Source: Favolaschia claudopus (Eukaryota > Basidiomycota > Agaricomycetes > Agaricales > Mycenaceae). From it: a stretch of 64,000 bases of DNA. The DNA lies in the NCBI GenBank assembly GCA_037176885.1, contig JAWWNJ010000054.1:496001-560000 (forward strand). The letters are read 5' to 3'. The notes beneath the pieces are model-generated. The model was given only the letters and a program-made list of their open reading frames with translations. It was not told the origin of the DNA and did not search any database. How positions within the stretch are numbered: the first letter of the stretch is position 1; every line of letters begins with the position of its first letter. Below are positions 48,302-59,199 of this stretch, piece by piece. Position numbers and translations under genes: made by a program.

Positions 48302-48707
48302 CAGTGATGTCTCAAATCGACCGGCGGAAAAAATTCGAATTTAAATTGCATTTTCTGCTGCAGAATAAGGTTGGGGCAGACTCAGGACGTACTCCCCAGC
48401 TTTCATGAGTGTAGGATATAGCTCATGGACCTCTCTGAGAGCATATGAAGCCAGAGTCGGAACCCAAATTGGGCATATTCCGTAAGCTCACATGACTGAT
48501 TGACTGATGCCATCACTGATGTCTCAAATCCGCCTCGAGAAAAAAGAATTTATTGTGAGTTTTGAGGGGATGGTAAATTCCTTTAGAGTGATTAGTCTAC
48601 TACCTAATCGGAGTGTTTTCACCAGAGGATCAGTCATGGGAAGGTTCTGATCAGGTGCAATAGATTTTGTTCCTGTTTGGTGGTGTTTAGGCCGAGCGCA
48701 CCATAGA
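48248..48707. repeat. Inverted 32-bp repeats enclosing a direct repeat
   Basis: Arms 48248-48279 and 48676-48707 are inverted with one mismatch (GGCCTAAACACCACCAAA core). Inside, a 26-base motif with one mismatch is repeated directly at 48293-48318 and 48505-48530 (GATGTCTCAAATC core). This may be a MITE or the result of a local inversion and duplication. Confidence 0.5.
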
Positions 48708-49154
48708 CAATGGCCAGCTGATTTCAACAGGTGGATTTAGCAGCTTGTGAACGTCCATTGTGCAGACAACTACTCCGACGACCGACTACCAGTCCGCGGT
48801 GTCTTGCTCAGTCCTCCGGAGAGTCGGTATCCTCTATCCAATCGAAAGGCATACCACAGCAGAGGGCCATCTGGATAAGCAAGCTAGAGGATAACATCGG
48901 ATATCTCTCAAAAGAGAGCAAGAAGAAGACTGAATTGTTGAGAAAGCGACGAGAATCTTCGTGCCAAAGAAACGTGTTTAGAGACGGAGATTAGAGCCAG
49001 AGTGACCTTTTGTGACCGACTGGACCAGCCATCAGTCTGTTCAACTCCCGACAGGTCCGTTTTACGGCCATCAACTCAGATTATCAGCATAGATTATCAG
49101 CAATCAGCAAACACCGACAAACCGCCTCCGACAGCGTCCGACAGGCTCGGTAAT

Positions 49155-49607
49155 AGAGAGTTTGCGGTGAGCCGCCAGAAGCCACCTGGCGGCTCTAATG
49201 GCATGCGGATTGGAGCGGCTATGCTGTCTGGCGGCTCGTTTGGCGGCTGGTTCAAATTTGGTTTTGCGAGTCTATTCTTGGTGCTTAGTCATCTATATCT
49301 TGAGCCATACACAAACTTGACACAAACGAAGAAAGTTGGACCCGAAAATCTGACGCTATCGCACATTTGAGCCGAAGACTTCGGTTGACGCTGGAAATTG
49401 CTTCAATTCAAAACAATTATGCACGTTTGGACAACGAACTCTCATTGGCTGAAGGTATTGTCAAATATACAAGGTACCCAACCTCGAAATTGTGCTAAGG
49501 ACCGCGCGCGACGAGCCGCTGAACGAGCCGCCACATGAAGGAGCCGCTCCAATCCGCATGCCGTTGGAGCCACCAGGTGGCTTCTGGCGGCTCACCGCAA
49601 ACTCTCT
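49155..49607. mobile_element. GC-rich MITE, 100-bp inverted arms
   Basis: Outer ends AGAGAGTTTGCGGTGAGCCG; the arms (about 49155-49255 and 49505-49607) are about 90% matched. The arms hold repeated GCCGCC/GGCGGC motifs that form smaller hairpins. The three bases AAT stand outside both ends (49152-49154 and 49608-49610), a possible 3-base duplication. No coding capacity. Confidence 0.65.
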
Positions 49608-49610
49608 AAT

Positions 49611-50372
49611 CATGTTTATAGGCGGCCAGAAGGAGAAGAAAAAAATCACCGAAAAAGGAAAGAAGGAAAGAGGAAAAAGGGAGAATTTCGTCATAGCTAT
49701 TTAGCCTCGTAGAACTCGATTTTTCTTCGCTGCGCGGCAACTCTCAGGAGGGCCGGCTCGCCAGTGCCCTGCATAACTTTCCCAGCAATTAAGTGAGGTT
49801 TTGCTAAGAAATGCTCAGTTCATGGCTGCAAACATTTCATCTAGGCAATGGACTACTAGACCTCCAGTGTTGAGCTTGACAGAATGCTCACCAGACGAGA
49901 AATTTTTCTGCAGCTCTATGCATCAAGTATACTGCTTCAATAATGGGTGACCCTTTGGGTTGCCCGTGATAAGGACATACTATTAAACTGCCACATCTGC
50001 ACAGAATTTTTGATGGACATACTGTGGACTCAAATAACCGCGGATTCTTCCGGGGATATAACAGTCCCGTCACGCGGCGTTTGCCGCCGATCGCGTGGGA
50101 CTGTCTTTTCGCTTAGGACTGGGAGGTTTTCGGCCTCCGTCGCCCGTCTTGTCAAAACTCCGTAAACAAACTGATTCGCGTGGTTTCACAGCTCCGTCCT
50201 GTATCGGCTCGCCCTCGATCGCGTCGAGGGCGACGCCACGGGCGTCTGCGCCGCGGCCGCCCCTTTCTGGTCTCACCTCGACACCGTCACCGTCCTCGTC
50301 TTCGTCGCCGGCACCGTTCTCGTTCTCCTCCCTCTATCTGAAGCTCTCCTGCTGGTTCTCGGCGCTTTCTTC
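49611..50372. other. No confident gene before the SAP gene
   Basis: The stretch 50175-50372 stays open in the frame of the following gene and encodes a hydrophobic run (TVTVLVFVAGTVLVLLPLSE), but it has no ATG and no clear upstream exon. The rest shows nothing I can support. Confidence 0.4.
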
Positions 50373-51945
50373 ATGCCCAAGGATCTTTCGAATGACAACG
50401 ACCCGGCTCTTCCTTTCCCTGCCGACTACGACACGGAATCTGGTTTTCCAACGCAATATATTCGATTGTATGTCCCTTTCTATACGTCTGTTTTCATCTA
50501 CAGTATATATTCATCTAACTCTTGACCACTTCCAGGGCGACACTTACAAACCCGCAGCTCAATGAACACTGCAAGACCTTCCGGCTGGCATATACGGGGA
50601 ATAAAACAGCTCTTATCAATCGTTTGAAGGAATTTAGTGGCGATCGTGCTCAGTGGGACCGGTACGTACTCTTAATTATCAGTTATGGATTTAGATGAAC
50701 TCGTTCATTCCGTTTAGACTGCTACAAACACACACAAGGGTGCCCGCAAGGCGAGTGGGGACAGGAAAACCAAGCCGAAGGCGTCTGTCACCCGGCGCGA
50801 GATCCTTTTCGCGGCTGCGGATGGTGTACGCACCCTGCACGTCCCCCTCACAGAGCGCTCGAAGGACTTGCGGACAGCGAACGAAAAGGCTAGAATAAAG
50901 CCCTGGGTATGTTCTTCTGTTTATGTTTCTACATTCTACATACTGACCAACGGGTTACTCAGGCTGAGATGATCGTCGCTAAATTTCCGTTCGACCCCAG
51001 CGTACTTGATCAAAACAGGTCCCTCTACAAACCCCAGCCCGCAGCTCTACCCACATCAACGCCAACAACGCCACCTGTTGCCGCTGGACATGTCCGCCTC
51101 CAAGATGATCATGCTGCCCCGATGGTTGGAATAGCATATATCTGTCGGGTGGCGAAATGCTTATCAAAAGATTAGGGAACTCCACCGCAGGATTTCTTCC
51201 CAGTGCGGCCTACCCCCGCTGACGAACCAGCCGATATACACATAACATCGCCATCTCCCCCTCCCTTCATTGCTGCCACCTCCGCCTCTGACCCGAATCC
51301 GGCCACTGACAACATCCCGACACGCACCTTGCTCCTCGCAGGTGGAATCGCTCTCACGGTTCAGTGAAGAGGATGTTCCGGATCCCCCTGCAATCAGCTA
51401 CGCGCACCGCGGTGTCAACTCGCTGTTGGTGGAATGGGACGACAACTCTCCTCGTTGGCCTGGAACGTCTTCGCTTACTATCAAGGGTGTTCCCATCGCC
51501 GTCAAGTATTGGTCGCGCGTGTACAAGTATTGGAAATCATCTCAGTGGCAAGGCGTCAAGAAAAACTCTTTTGATTGGAAAGTACGTCCTTCATTTCAAT
51601 GTAATTTGTCCGTCTCATTTCTTTCAGACCCTTGTTACAGCTATCCTGGCTGCGCCTTCAATCGACGAATTCTGGGCCAAGTACTCCGTACCTGGAAAGG
51701 ATGGGGTGCTTCAGCGTATGAAATACACCCCGCTACTCAAGCAACTTACTCGACGGAAGGAAGAGGTCACTCGTATCGCTGCAATTGCTATTCAAGAACT
51801 CACTCCCGAGCAATTGACTTACCGTAAGGGTGGCCAGTATTGTGTGATGAGAAAAGCCTCGACGATTGCGGCTCGCTATCGGGAGCTCAAAGGGTTGGTG
51901 GGGATGGACTTGGGGGAGGAAGAGGAGGAAGGGGAGGACGACTAG
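50373..51945 (+). CDS. SAP-domain protein beside the tyrosine recombinase
   Basis: ATG at 50373 (MPKDLSNDNDPALPF). After the first intron a SAP DNA-binding motif is clear: LTNPQLNEHCKTFRLAYTG followed by NKTALINRLKEFSGD (helix, turn with Gly, helix). Then come a basic region with REILFAAADGVRTLHV, a Pro/Thr-rich linker and a conserved-looking C-terminal half: AHRGVNSLLVEWDDNSPRW, IKGVPIAVKYWSRVYKYW, WQGVKKNSFDWK, then APSIDEFWAKYSVPGK and TYRKGGQYCVMRKASTIAAR, with an acidic tail and a stop at 51943-51945. It converges on the recombinase gene, whose stop lies 134 bases away. SAP domains bind A/T-rich DNA, so a role in target or end recognition of a mobile element is plausible but inferred. 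The N-terminus is uncertain. Confidence 0.65.
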
Positions 51946-52078
51946 TAGTGGCTCATCTATATAACAGTCTCTTTAATTCAAATTGACGCGATTTGTGCGA
52001 ATTGAAGTCAAGTCAAGCCAAACAAGTAATTGAATACTATTTGTATACAAATTGGAACAGGAATCAAGTACTATTGAA

Positions 52079-52996
52079 TTAGATACAATGACATGTTCTA
52101 CCGCAACTAAAACATTTCTTCGTCGGAGGGCGGTTAGGATTCAAATAGTCTTCACGACGCTCGGACGGTTCATCGGCGTAAGAAATCAAGTACTTGACAA
52201 TGGTCAAGTTGCTGAACTCGGTACTCCAGCCACCCCAGTCGCAAATACGAATCAGCCCCCAACGACAACAACTATATAACCATTGGCAGCCGCCACGACG
52301 GAACGAATGGGTACCATATGGCGCCGGGTCAATCTCAATATCAAGCAAATTGTTTCTGAACATCTCCAGAAAGCACTCGCTCGTCTGAAAGCAAGTATTA
52401 GAATGATATATAATGAAATGTGTTTGGGACGTCACCATGTGTGTGTTCTCTCGAGAAACTCGGTCGCCAGATACTATTTTTCGGAAAAGAAACCCATCTT
52501 CAATATCTGAGACATACAGCCAATTCGCAAGAGCACGAATCGTACAAAGGTGGGCCAGGTGGGGAGGGAAGAGGTGTAGATAGAATGGTTTCACACCTGA
52601 CCTATCCGTAAGTTCAGCAAATGAAGGACGAATTCCTCCTTACCGCCAAACTGACTTGTCTTGCGAAAAGGGAGTGTCAGCGTGTTGGAAACGAACTCTA
52701 TGTCGTGTATTTGGATCTTTAGCACCTCGTCGAAGCGCAGCAGACAAAGAAATCCCAGCACATAGGCCAAAGTCAGAAGTCTGCGAGCGCGCGCACCTCC
52801 CCATTCATGTGACTCCTTCTCTGCTTTTCGTGAACGTGGGGCGTACTCTTTGACTTGTGCTATCTCTGGCTTGTTATTGAATTTGTATACATGAGTAGCG
52901 TCTCCTGAATCACCATTAGCAAGAGAGGCTTACAAAGTTTGGTTTACCTACTTCTGTGATTGCATGAGCGCTCGTTGCAGTTTCCCCGGCTCGTAC
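52079..52996 (-). pseudogene. Tyrosine recombinase, C-terminal part (split gene)
   Basis: This is the catalytic half of a Crypton-like tyrosine recombinase. From 52996 it reads VRAGETATSAHAITE, then (intron) GDATHVYKFNNKPEIAQVKE, LTLAYVLGFLCLLRFDEVL (box I Arg), HDIEFVSNTLTLPFRKTSQF, (intron) VKPFYLHLFPPHLAHL, FLFRKIVSGDRVSRENTHM, (intron) and YGTHSFRRGGCQW (box II, His-x-x-Arg). It ends with ICDWGGW and STEFSNLTIVKYLIS (candidate nucleophile Tyr), then a Cys-rich end (CFSCGRTCHC) and a stop at 52079. The N-terminal part lies at 59200-59845 on the same strand; the exon junction falls at the end of the inserted segment. No internal stop was seen, so the gene would be whole if the insert were removed or spliced over. 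Confidence 0.85.
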
Positions 52997-53004
52997 CTGC
53001 AACA
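52994..53004. repeat. Direct repeat (left) of the 6.15-kb insert
   Basis: TACCTGCAACA here and at 59148-59158. Bases outside the 11 do not match. Read on the minus strand it is TGTTGCAG plus GTA, that is, a complete splice acceptor and the first codon of the next exon. A related CTCGTACCTGC occurs again at 53040-53050, in the loop of a small hairpin (CTACATACA/TGTATGTAG arms). Confidence 0.8.
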
Positions 53005-53246
53005 TAGTCTCTTGTAAACAGACGCTACATACAATGGTCCTCGTACCTGCGGTGTATGTAGTCTGTCAACTTGCTGTCATCGGCGATTGGAGGTGAGGAT
53101 TATGCCGTAAAGTGCGGAGTTTGAAAACGAAACGCGTCATGTCACAGTATGTGACACTCTCAATTGACGCGTCTTCTTCCTTCGCTTCCGCCTCATTCAG
53201 CCCACTCGTCGCGTCATTGACCGCCAAAACTCTCGCCTCACTTCCT

Positions 53247-56200
53247 ATGGAGGAGTTTAATCCAAATACCATCCGGAAAGTGCGGTCATATAGGCGCATT
53301 CCGTCGAAGTTGACAGTCGACATACCATCTTTTTCATTCAACGGCTCGGCCTCTGCACCTGCAACGCCTGCGACGGCAACACCACCCTTTTCATTTGTCA
53401 ATGAGATTCGTCCCAGACGATCTAAATGGGAGAAGGTTGACGAGGTCTTCTTGAATTGGGGATTTGACAGTCTCGGCGAGTTTCTTCAGGCAGTCTTTCA
53501 TCCGCATCGGCGCGGGGAAGAAGACCTTCGGACCCCAAGACATGTTGCTACTGTGACTCGATTTCTACAAGGCAGTTCTGCGGTCAAACTGGCGGATATC
53601 ATCGAACTCATCTACAATCACCCCCAAAGTCGTCCCAAACTCAAATTCCCTGACCAGATTAACGCAGCCTTCTCTCCCGATAAGCCACTGGAAGAAATCC
53701 GCTTTGCTAAACCCTGTCTAAATGCATGGGCAACGCGAGTAGTTGGCGATGAACTCTATCGGCGCACGGGGCAGCTCGCTAGAAAGAACGACGATCCTAA
53801 CGACCGAAGACACTTACGTGCTAGCACAAATGGGAGGAAAGAAGGAGTTAGGGTTGTAACGTGGGATGACACCCGGTTTACGATTCAAGGGCTGGCGGAT
53901 CGCTATCAAGAGGAGGATGGTCTCATGTGGTACATCACCGAGTGTTTTTGCGCTCCGCGAGTGGATGGGAAGGTTGTGGTTCGCAAGCGCCGGCCCCATC
54001 CTGCGGTATGGCCTTTGAAATCGATTGTTAGCACAGCACCTAATGAAAGCATTAGATCCAGGTTGCCGCCCTCAGCTCCTTCATTCTCAGCCGGAATTCC
54101 TATGCTAGTGGAGACCTCGCCTTACCGCTCGGCATCTGGCATTTTGCATCACAGTCCCATGTCGATGTCAAACGAGTTTATTGTCGACTTGGCTCGACTG
54201 TCAGTGACTCAACAGCTCGCAAAGCCCTCGACTCGGTCTCTGATGCTGACTCCCTCGCGCTGGTGACTAGAGTCGATACTGCGGCGGATCAAGGAGAGTC
54301 TGCGGGCTCCCTCGTTCTCGATAACATCCAATATTACGATCTCACGTATGAGCATGGGATAGGACGCGGAAACGAACTCAAAGTCGGCACGGCAGCTACC
54401 TTCGCCTTCTACCACGATGCCCAACCTGGCGCTTTTGACGCTCGAGATCATGTAGACCGTATCTGTAAAGAAGAACGCCAAAACTTGACCACAGAAATGA
54501 TTTACAACGACATCGATTGGCTCAAACACTACGATATTTCTGACCACCATCTGGTCCGCGTCCTGGCAGAGTTCTCTCCTCATCTTTCCCACATGACTCC
54601 CCAGATCTCGGCTCGTTTTCGGGAACTCCTCGCCATACACCGTATCCCGCTTCACAAAACTGATCTACAGCCGCTAGGAACGAATGCAGAACAAGAAGGA
54701 ACCTCTCAGGGGATGCATCAAGCGTTGAAGGACTTTGACCAACAGATTGGCGTTCAGCCCGAGAAGTTTCGCAATATCTTGTCTTGGGTTCGCGGAGACG
54801 GAGCTTCGCATGCGACGATCATGGGCCTGAAGAAATTACTTGCCGACACTCCAGATATCTATGATTCTCTGCGCAATGTCATCACCACTCCGGAGACTTG
54901 GCACACGAAAGCGACCGACCTCAATTCTTGTGCATCCAACCATTATGGCCCTGCCGCTTCCAAAGATCCATCCTCCCTTTCACGTAGTTCCAACGCAGCT
55001 AATATGAAACGACCAACGGATCTCAAAAAGTGCGATTTTTATCCCACTTCTCGTAGTATGACTTTGATCTGGGAGGCGCGTGTACTTGATTGTTGGCGGT
55101 AAGTTCTATCTCTCACCGTATTTTTCCTGAAAGATGACGAACCATAGCATTGTCCTCGGTGTCGACGATATACATGATCACTTCGAGCAACTCGCACAAA
55201 TCGACGCGCTTCCAAGTCTGGACGAGCTGCTTCTACATGCGGCTGCCCTGCGACGTAATTATGCCTCCCACACCGCCTACAACCAATCTTTGTCGAAAAC
55301 AGAATACGACTCTGATCCAGATACGGCGATCCCCATTGGAACTCCGAAACCTTTCGCTGCGGACAACATCACAACACCGGCTCCAGAAAAGTCGAACGCT
55401 GGGACGGGAAAGGGCAAGAAAGCGCCGGAAGTGCATGTCGAGGCTGAGGGATTCGACGGAGACCGAGTGTTGAGTAACTCGATTCTCTTCATAATGGAGT
55501 TCGGGTGGTGGGTGGAACTCAATTACGCCATTCCTGAGGGCGATATTGGGCGGGTTCTTGAAATCTTTAAGGTACGCCGTCCGCATTGCAATGAAAGCAA
55601 GGCTCAACCGAAGATATATTTATATTTTCTCCTTTGCTGGAACTTCAAACCAACACTACATGCGGTATATGTTGGAGTTATACGCCCTTCTCAAGTACGA
55701 ATGCTCTCCCGCCCTCAAACTCACCCTCCTCAACAATTACCTCTTCAACCTTCGCGGTGAACTTGGTCATTCTGTTGAAGGCGATTTGACCCAGGAATGG
55801 AGTAATAAATGGATCATTGGGATGGCGAAGAAACGCGGTGGGGAGTTTGATGAGCAATATTTTCGCAAGACGATCTCTCCAAATGTTCGTCACTTTCTCC
55901 AGATTAAAGAGGATGTCGAGTCTGCCTTTGATTTGAAGCGTAGAAGCAAGTCACATACCTCCCCTCACCTCCGCGACGAAACGAAAATTCTGCTCCGCAT
56001 GTACAAGGAAGAGGAGCTTCATTCCTTTTGCTCGGGACGGAGTATGGGACACGTTGCGGTCAATCGATTTGACCGAGGATATGCACGACTCGAAGGCGGC
56101 AAGTTGGATGATTTCTTGAAGAAGAGCAAGGACTATGTGTCAGTATTGAAGACGATGGAGAAGCTTCGCCGTATGGAAGACACTCAGCTTATGGATGTTG

Positions 56201-56601
56201 ATCCTTCCACCTCCTCTCTTCCCCGCAATTCAGCATCCTCACCTCCGAATCCATCATCCCCTCCTCCCGCCCCAACTCGTCCCGCTTCCGCTCTCTCAAA
56301 TTCCTCCACATCGTCCTCCGACTCATCTCAATCCAGTCACTCTACCGCTTCGCATGTGGCCACAGAGCAAGTTGAAGAGCACGATCCGGAAGACCGCAGT
56401 AATGAAGAACTTACCAGCGGGTCAGACTTGACTGTCACCGTCGACGCCGCGACCGGCCAGATGAGCGGGGATTGGTATGAAGAGCACGAATTTCCGGAGG
56501 CATTGCTGAAAATGAACGAGGAAGACGCAGAAAGTTCGGAGGAAGAGGACGAATTGAAACCCACTGACGATGTCGATTCAGAGGATTCAGGGGAGGACTG
56601 A
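53247..56601 (+). CDS. DUF6589-family protein
   Basis: Four exons (about 53247-54006, 54063-55099, 55147-55571, 55614-56601) give about 1070 residues with no stop or frameshift seen. DUF6589 is a very abundant Agaricomycete family of unknown function. Recognised family blocks: FLNWGFDSLGEFLQAVFHP, ALSSFILSRNSYASGDLALP with GIWHFA, VKRVYCRLGSTVSDSTARKA, SLVLDNIQYYDLTYEHGIGR, ILSWVRGDGASHATIMGLKK, TTPETWHTKATDLNSCASNH, then LNYAIPEGDIGRVLEIFK and FAGTSNQHYMRYMLELYALL. The C-terminus is Ser/Pro-rich and acidic (EEEDELKPTDDVDSEDSGED). Asp residues in LDN and GDG, with an acidic pair in PEGD, could be an RNase H-like active site; this is my inference. It converges on the helicase gene with 94 bases between stops. 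The ATG at 53247 is the first Met in a good context; an upstream in-frame start is possible. Confidence 0.82.
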
Positions 56602-56695
56602 AATAATTGAGTTCAATAATCTACCTTACAATGCATTCAGTAATCAATGTATACTCCGAGCGAATCACGCGAAATAAAAACAACACATAGCGAGC

Positions 56696-58981
56696 TCATC
56701 CTCTATTCCGCCGGCTGGTTGCCGTAGTTCGATAGGCTGGCCGATGACTGGCAGCGATTGTTGCAGAGGTGAATTTTGACTTGTCTTCCGTTGTTTGTCG
56801 ACGTGAACCAGCCGTCTGATTTGTAACGTCGTCAAGTACAGTCGAGCGGCGAGCGCGTTTTGCGGGAGGAGGGACAGGTGATGAGCGTCGGCGACCTTGA
56901 TCATCACCGCTAGATGCCGCCTCATGCTCGACCTCCGATTCTTCCACCTCGACCTCTTCCATCTCCTCAGACTCAGAGCTGTCCACCACTTTCTTCTTTT
57001 TCTTTGATTTCCGACGCGGCTTCGACTTGTTGTGGTGTTTGGCATTTTTCTTCAGTCGAGCAGCCTCGCGATCCGAGCGAATGGTTGACTGAAGGTCGAG
57101 AATGACGTCGTAGAGCGTGAAGATGTGTGCTGCGGCGAATATCCAAGGTTGAACGAGTTCTGAAAGCGATTGAACTGAATCTATTGAGAGCAATTTGTCG
57201 AGAATGAGCGTGCTGATCGAAACAGGAAAGTAAGATGACTTCGGTCGATGAATATTGGCTGAGCGACGCTGTTCAGCCAGGCGAAGTTTATTCCCGAACT
57301 CTGCCAGTTCCGTCGACGCAAGTTCGCGTTCTTTCTTCTTCAATTGAAGCTTCTTCTCCGAAGCCGAAAGTACGATCGGTTGTGTGCCGGCGGAAGGTGT
57401 GAATGGTGGTAAGACGACACGATCCGGCAGAGGGGGTGACGGGAACGAAAGCGTGATGTTGGCGCGTTTAGCACAGAGAGAGCAAGGGAGAGGGCGCTTA
57501 GCAGCGATACAGTCAAGAGTTGTCGTCGAAAGCGGGGGGTTTTGATAAATGCGATTCCAAACAGCCATATAACAGGTTTTTTCGGTCAAAAGGAGCGCCT
57601 TGCTGTGGTCCATAGGTTTTGTTTTCTTTTCGGGATGAGTGGTGTCAGTATTTGCGGCAGGCTTTTGTCGTCTAGAGGTGGTAGGAAGAGGTAGACCTGC
57701 AAAACATTTAGTCGAGAAGAAATGAGTTTGAAAAAAGCGCACCGAGCTGTTTTATCGCATCTAGAAGCATACTTGGCTGATAGAAAGCAAAGGCGCGGGC
57801 GGGTATATCCAGGCGTCGACCCGCACGACCTCCCTGCTGATTCAATGCATCTGGATCAGGAATACCGATTGAGTAGCTGTCAAGCAGTGACGGCGCGTGA
57901 ACTCCATTCGCAAAGGCAATGGTCGCGATGACCACCTGGCACATCGGATCGTCCTCCAGCAATCGGATTGTCTCCTTGTTGTAATCTGAAGTGCGAATAG
58001 AGTGGTAAGTTCTGATGCGTCGCAAGCGGTGGAGACCTTCAGGGAGAGAATTCCACAGATACATATACACTCGGAAGAGATCATCGATAGCGACGCAGTG
58101 AATGATGCCTTTTCGTCCAGAGTTGAGGTAGGGCAAGAGTTGAGGGAATTCGGTGCTGCCGACTCCATTTACCAGCGCTTCCATGATGAATTGAGTATTC
58201 GGACGCTCATTACTGAGCCGGAGGAGATAGAAATCATTGCCAGAGAATCCAAGACTCTTGCAGATGCTATCGGTAGGCGCGCCAGGCTGCAGAGTAGCTG
58301 AGAGACCCATGACGGAGATTGTAGAGGGAAGACGGCCGCGGAAGAAGGCGCCGACGCGTTTGAACAGCGGACGAAACGATGCTCCCCATTCATTCACGAG
58401 ATGAACTTCGTCCAGACATCCATACACCGCATTTGCTCGAAACGTGTCGGAGGCTGTGATGGAGCGCCAAGCTTTATCGTGGAGGTGCTCAGGGTCGACA
58501 CAGATGACTCCGTAGGTATTGCATTCCCGGATGATCTTAACGAGATCCCGTTTATTCTTGCGCGCGTCGGTTACAGTTTCATGGCAATAGGCGAAGGCCG
58601 GGACGGATAGTTTTTCGAGTTCATATACCTATTTGGGTCAGCAGAGATAGTTCCGAGCAGACTGAGACGCACTATATTCCATGCCAGACCCTTTGTCGGC
58701 GTTATAACAATTCCTACGGGTTTGGCGCGAGTTGGGAGAGAAGGATAGAGGTGTGAATTCCGATTCATTTCCCTGAGGACGATGATGGGCACAGCAAACA
58801 TTGCCGACTTTCCACCACCTGTAGAGACACAGCAAAGCACGTCTTGCCCATCCAACACGCGGAGAATGATGTCTTCTTGGTACGAGTAAAGGCCATTCGG
58901 CCATTGTGGAATGAGCTTGCGGACGATCTCTTTGACAGTCTGACGGCCCTGGGTGTCGGTCCAGCGATATTTACTAGCCAT
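56696..58981 (-). CDS. RecQ-like SF2 helicase
   Basis: This is a DNA helicase with a RecQ-like ATPase core. ATG at 58981 (MASKYRWTDTQGRQTVKEIV). In order: YSYQEDIILRVLDGQDVL (Q-motif-like), CVSTGGGKSAMFAVP (Walker A, about residues 53-59), IVITPTKGLAWNIV (Ia), CLDEVHLVNEWG (DEVH, motif II), VMGLSATLQPG (III), GIIHCVAIDDL (IV), QVVIATIAFANGVHAPSL (V) and QQGGRAGRRLD (VI). After an intron near 57700 comes an extension typical of fungal transposon-linked helicases: a CSLC pair, a coiled helical part (LQLKKKERELASTELAE), and a Lys/Arg- and Ser/Glu-rich tail. I see no RQC or HRDC domain. No stop or frameshift was seen in the exon chain. It sits with DUF6589 inside the recombinase gene, so a role in moving or copying this element is likely but inferred. 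Confidence 0.88.
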
Positions 58982-59147
58982 AGTGATGTATTCCGGCCAG
59001 CCAGCGGCAAGAGAAGCAAGAAAGAAGCACCCAAGAAGACGACGCAGCTGTGGTAGCTGTCAAGAGCCGTGTGGGAACTATTTCCCAATCCGTACATTAC
59101 GGCATTATGCCCACCTCCGTGCATCACCCCCGTGGCAAAATACAGAC

Positions 59148-59158
59148 TACCTGCAACA
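59148..59158. repeat. Direct repeat (right) of the 6.15-kb insert
   Basis: Second copy of TACCTGCAACA (see 52994-53004). On the minus strand it also supplies an acceptor, so the upstream exon could splice here (next codon GTA, followed soon by a stop) or skip to the distal copy. Confidence 0.8.
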
Positions 59159-59199
59159 ATATGTGAGTCAATTCTATACCTCTAAGAAGATAGGCAAAC

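Larger units (their letters stand above)
53005..59158. mobile_element. DUF6589-RecQ insert splitting the recombinase gene
   Basis: 6154 bases (including one repeat copy) lie between the two halves of one tyrosine recombinase gene. The segment holds a convergent pair: DUF6589 (+) and a RecQ-like helicase (-). Removal restores the phase and a 49-base intron (59151-59199, donor GTTTGC, acceptor TTGCAG) exactly between WRRRK and VRAGE. There is no terminal inverted repeat, only the 11-base direct repeat. This pattern fits tyrosine-recombinase or circle integration better than a classical DDE transposon, though an 11-base duplication by a DDE enzyme is not excluded. Confidence 0.85.

Noticed and set aside
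56696..58981. Helitron (Rep-Hel) identity for the helicase
   Set aside because: The core is RecQ-like with STGGGKS and DEVH, not a Pif1-type helicase; there is no Rep/HUH motif, and the insert is bounded by an 11-base direct repeat, not A and T.
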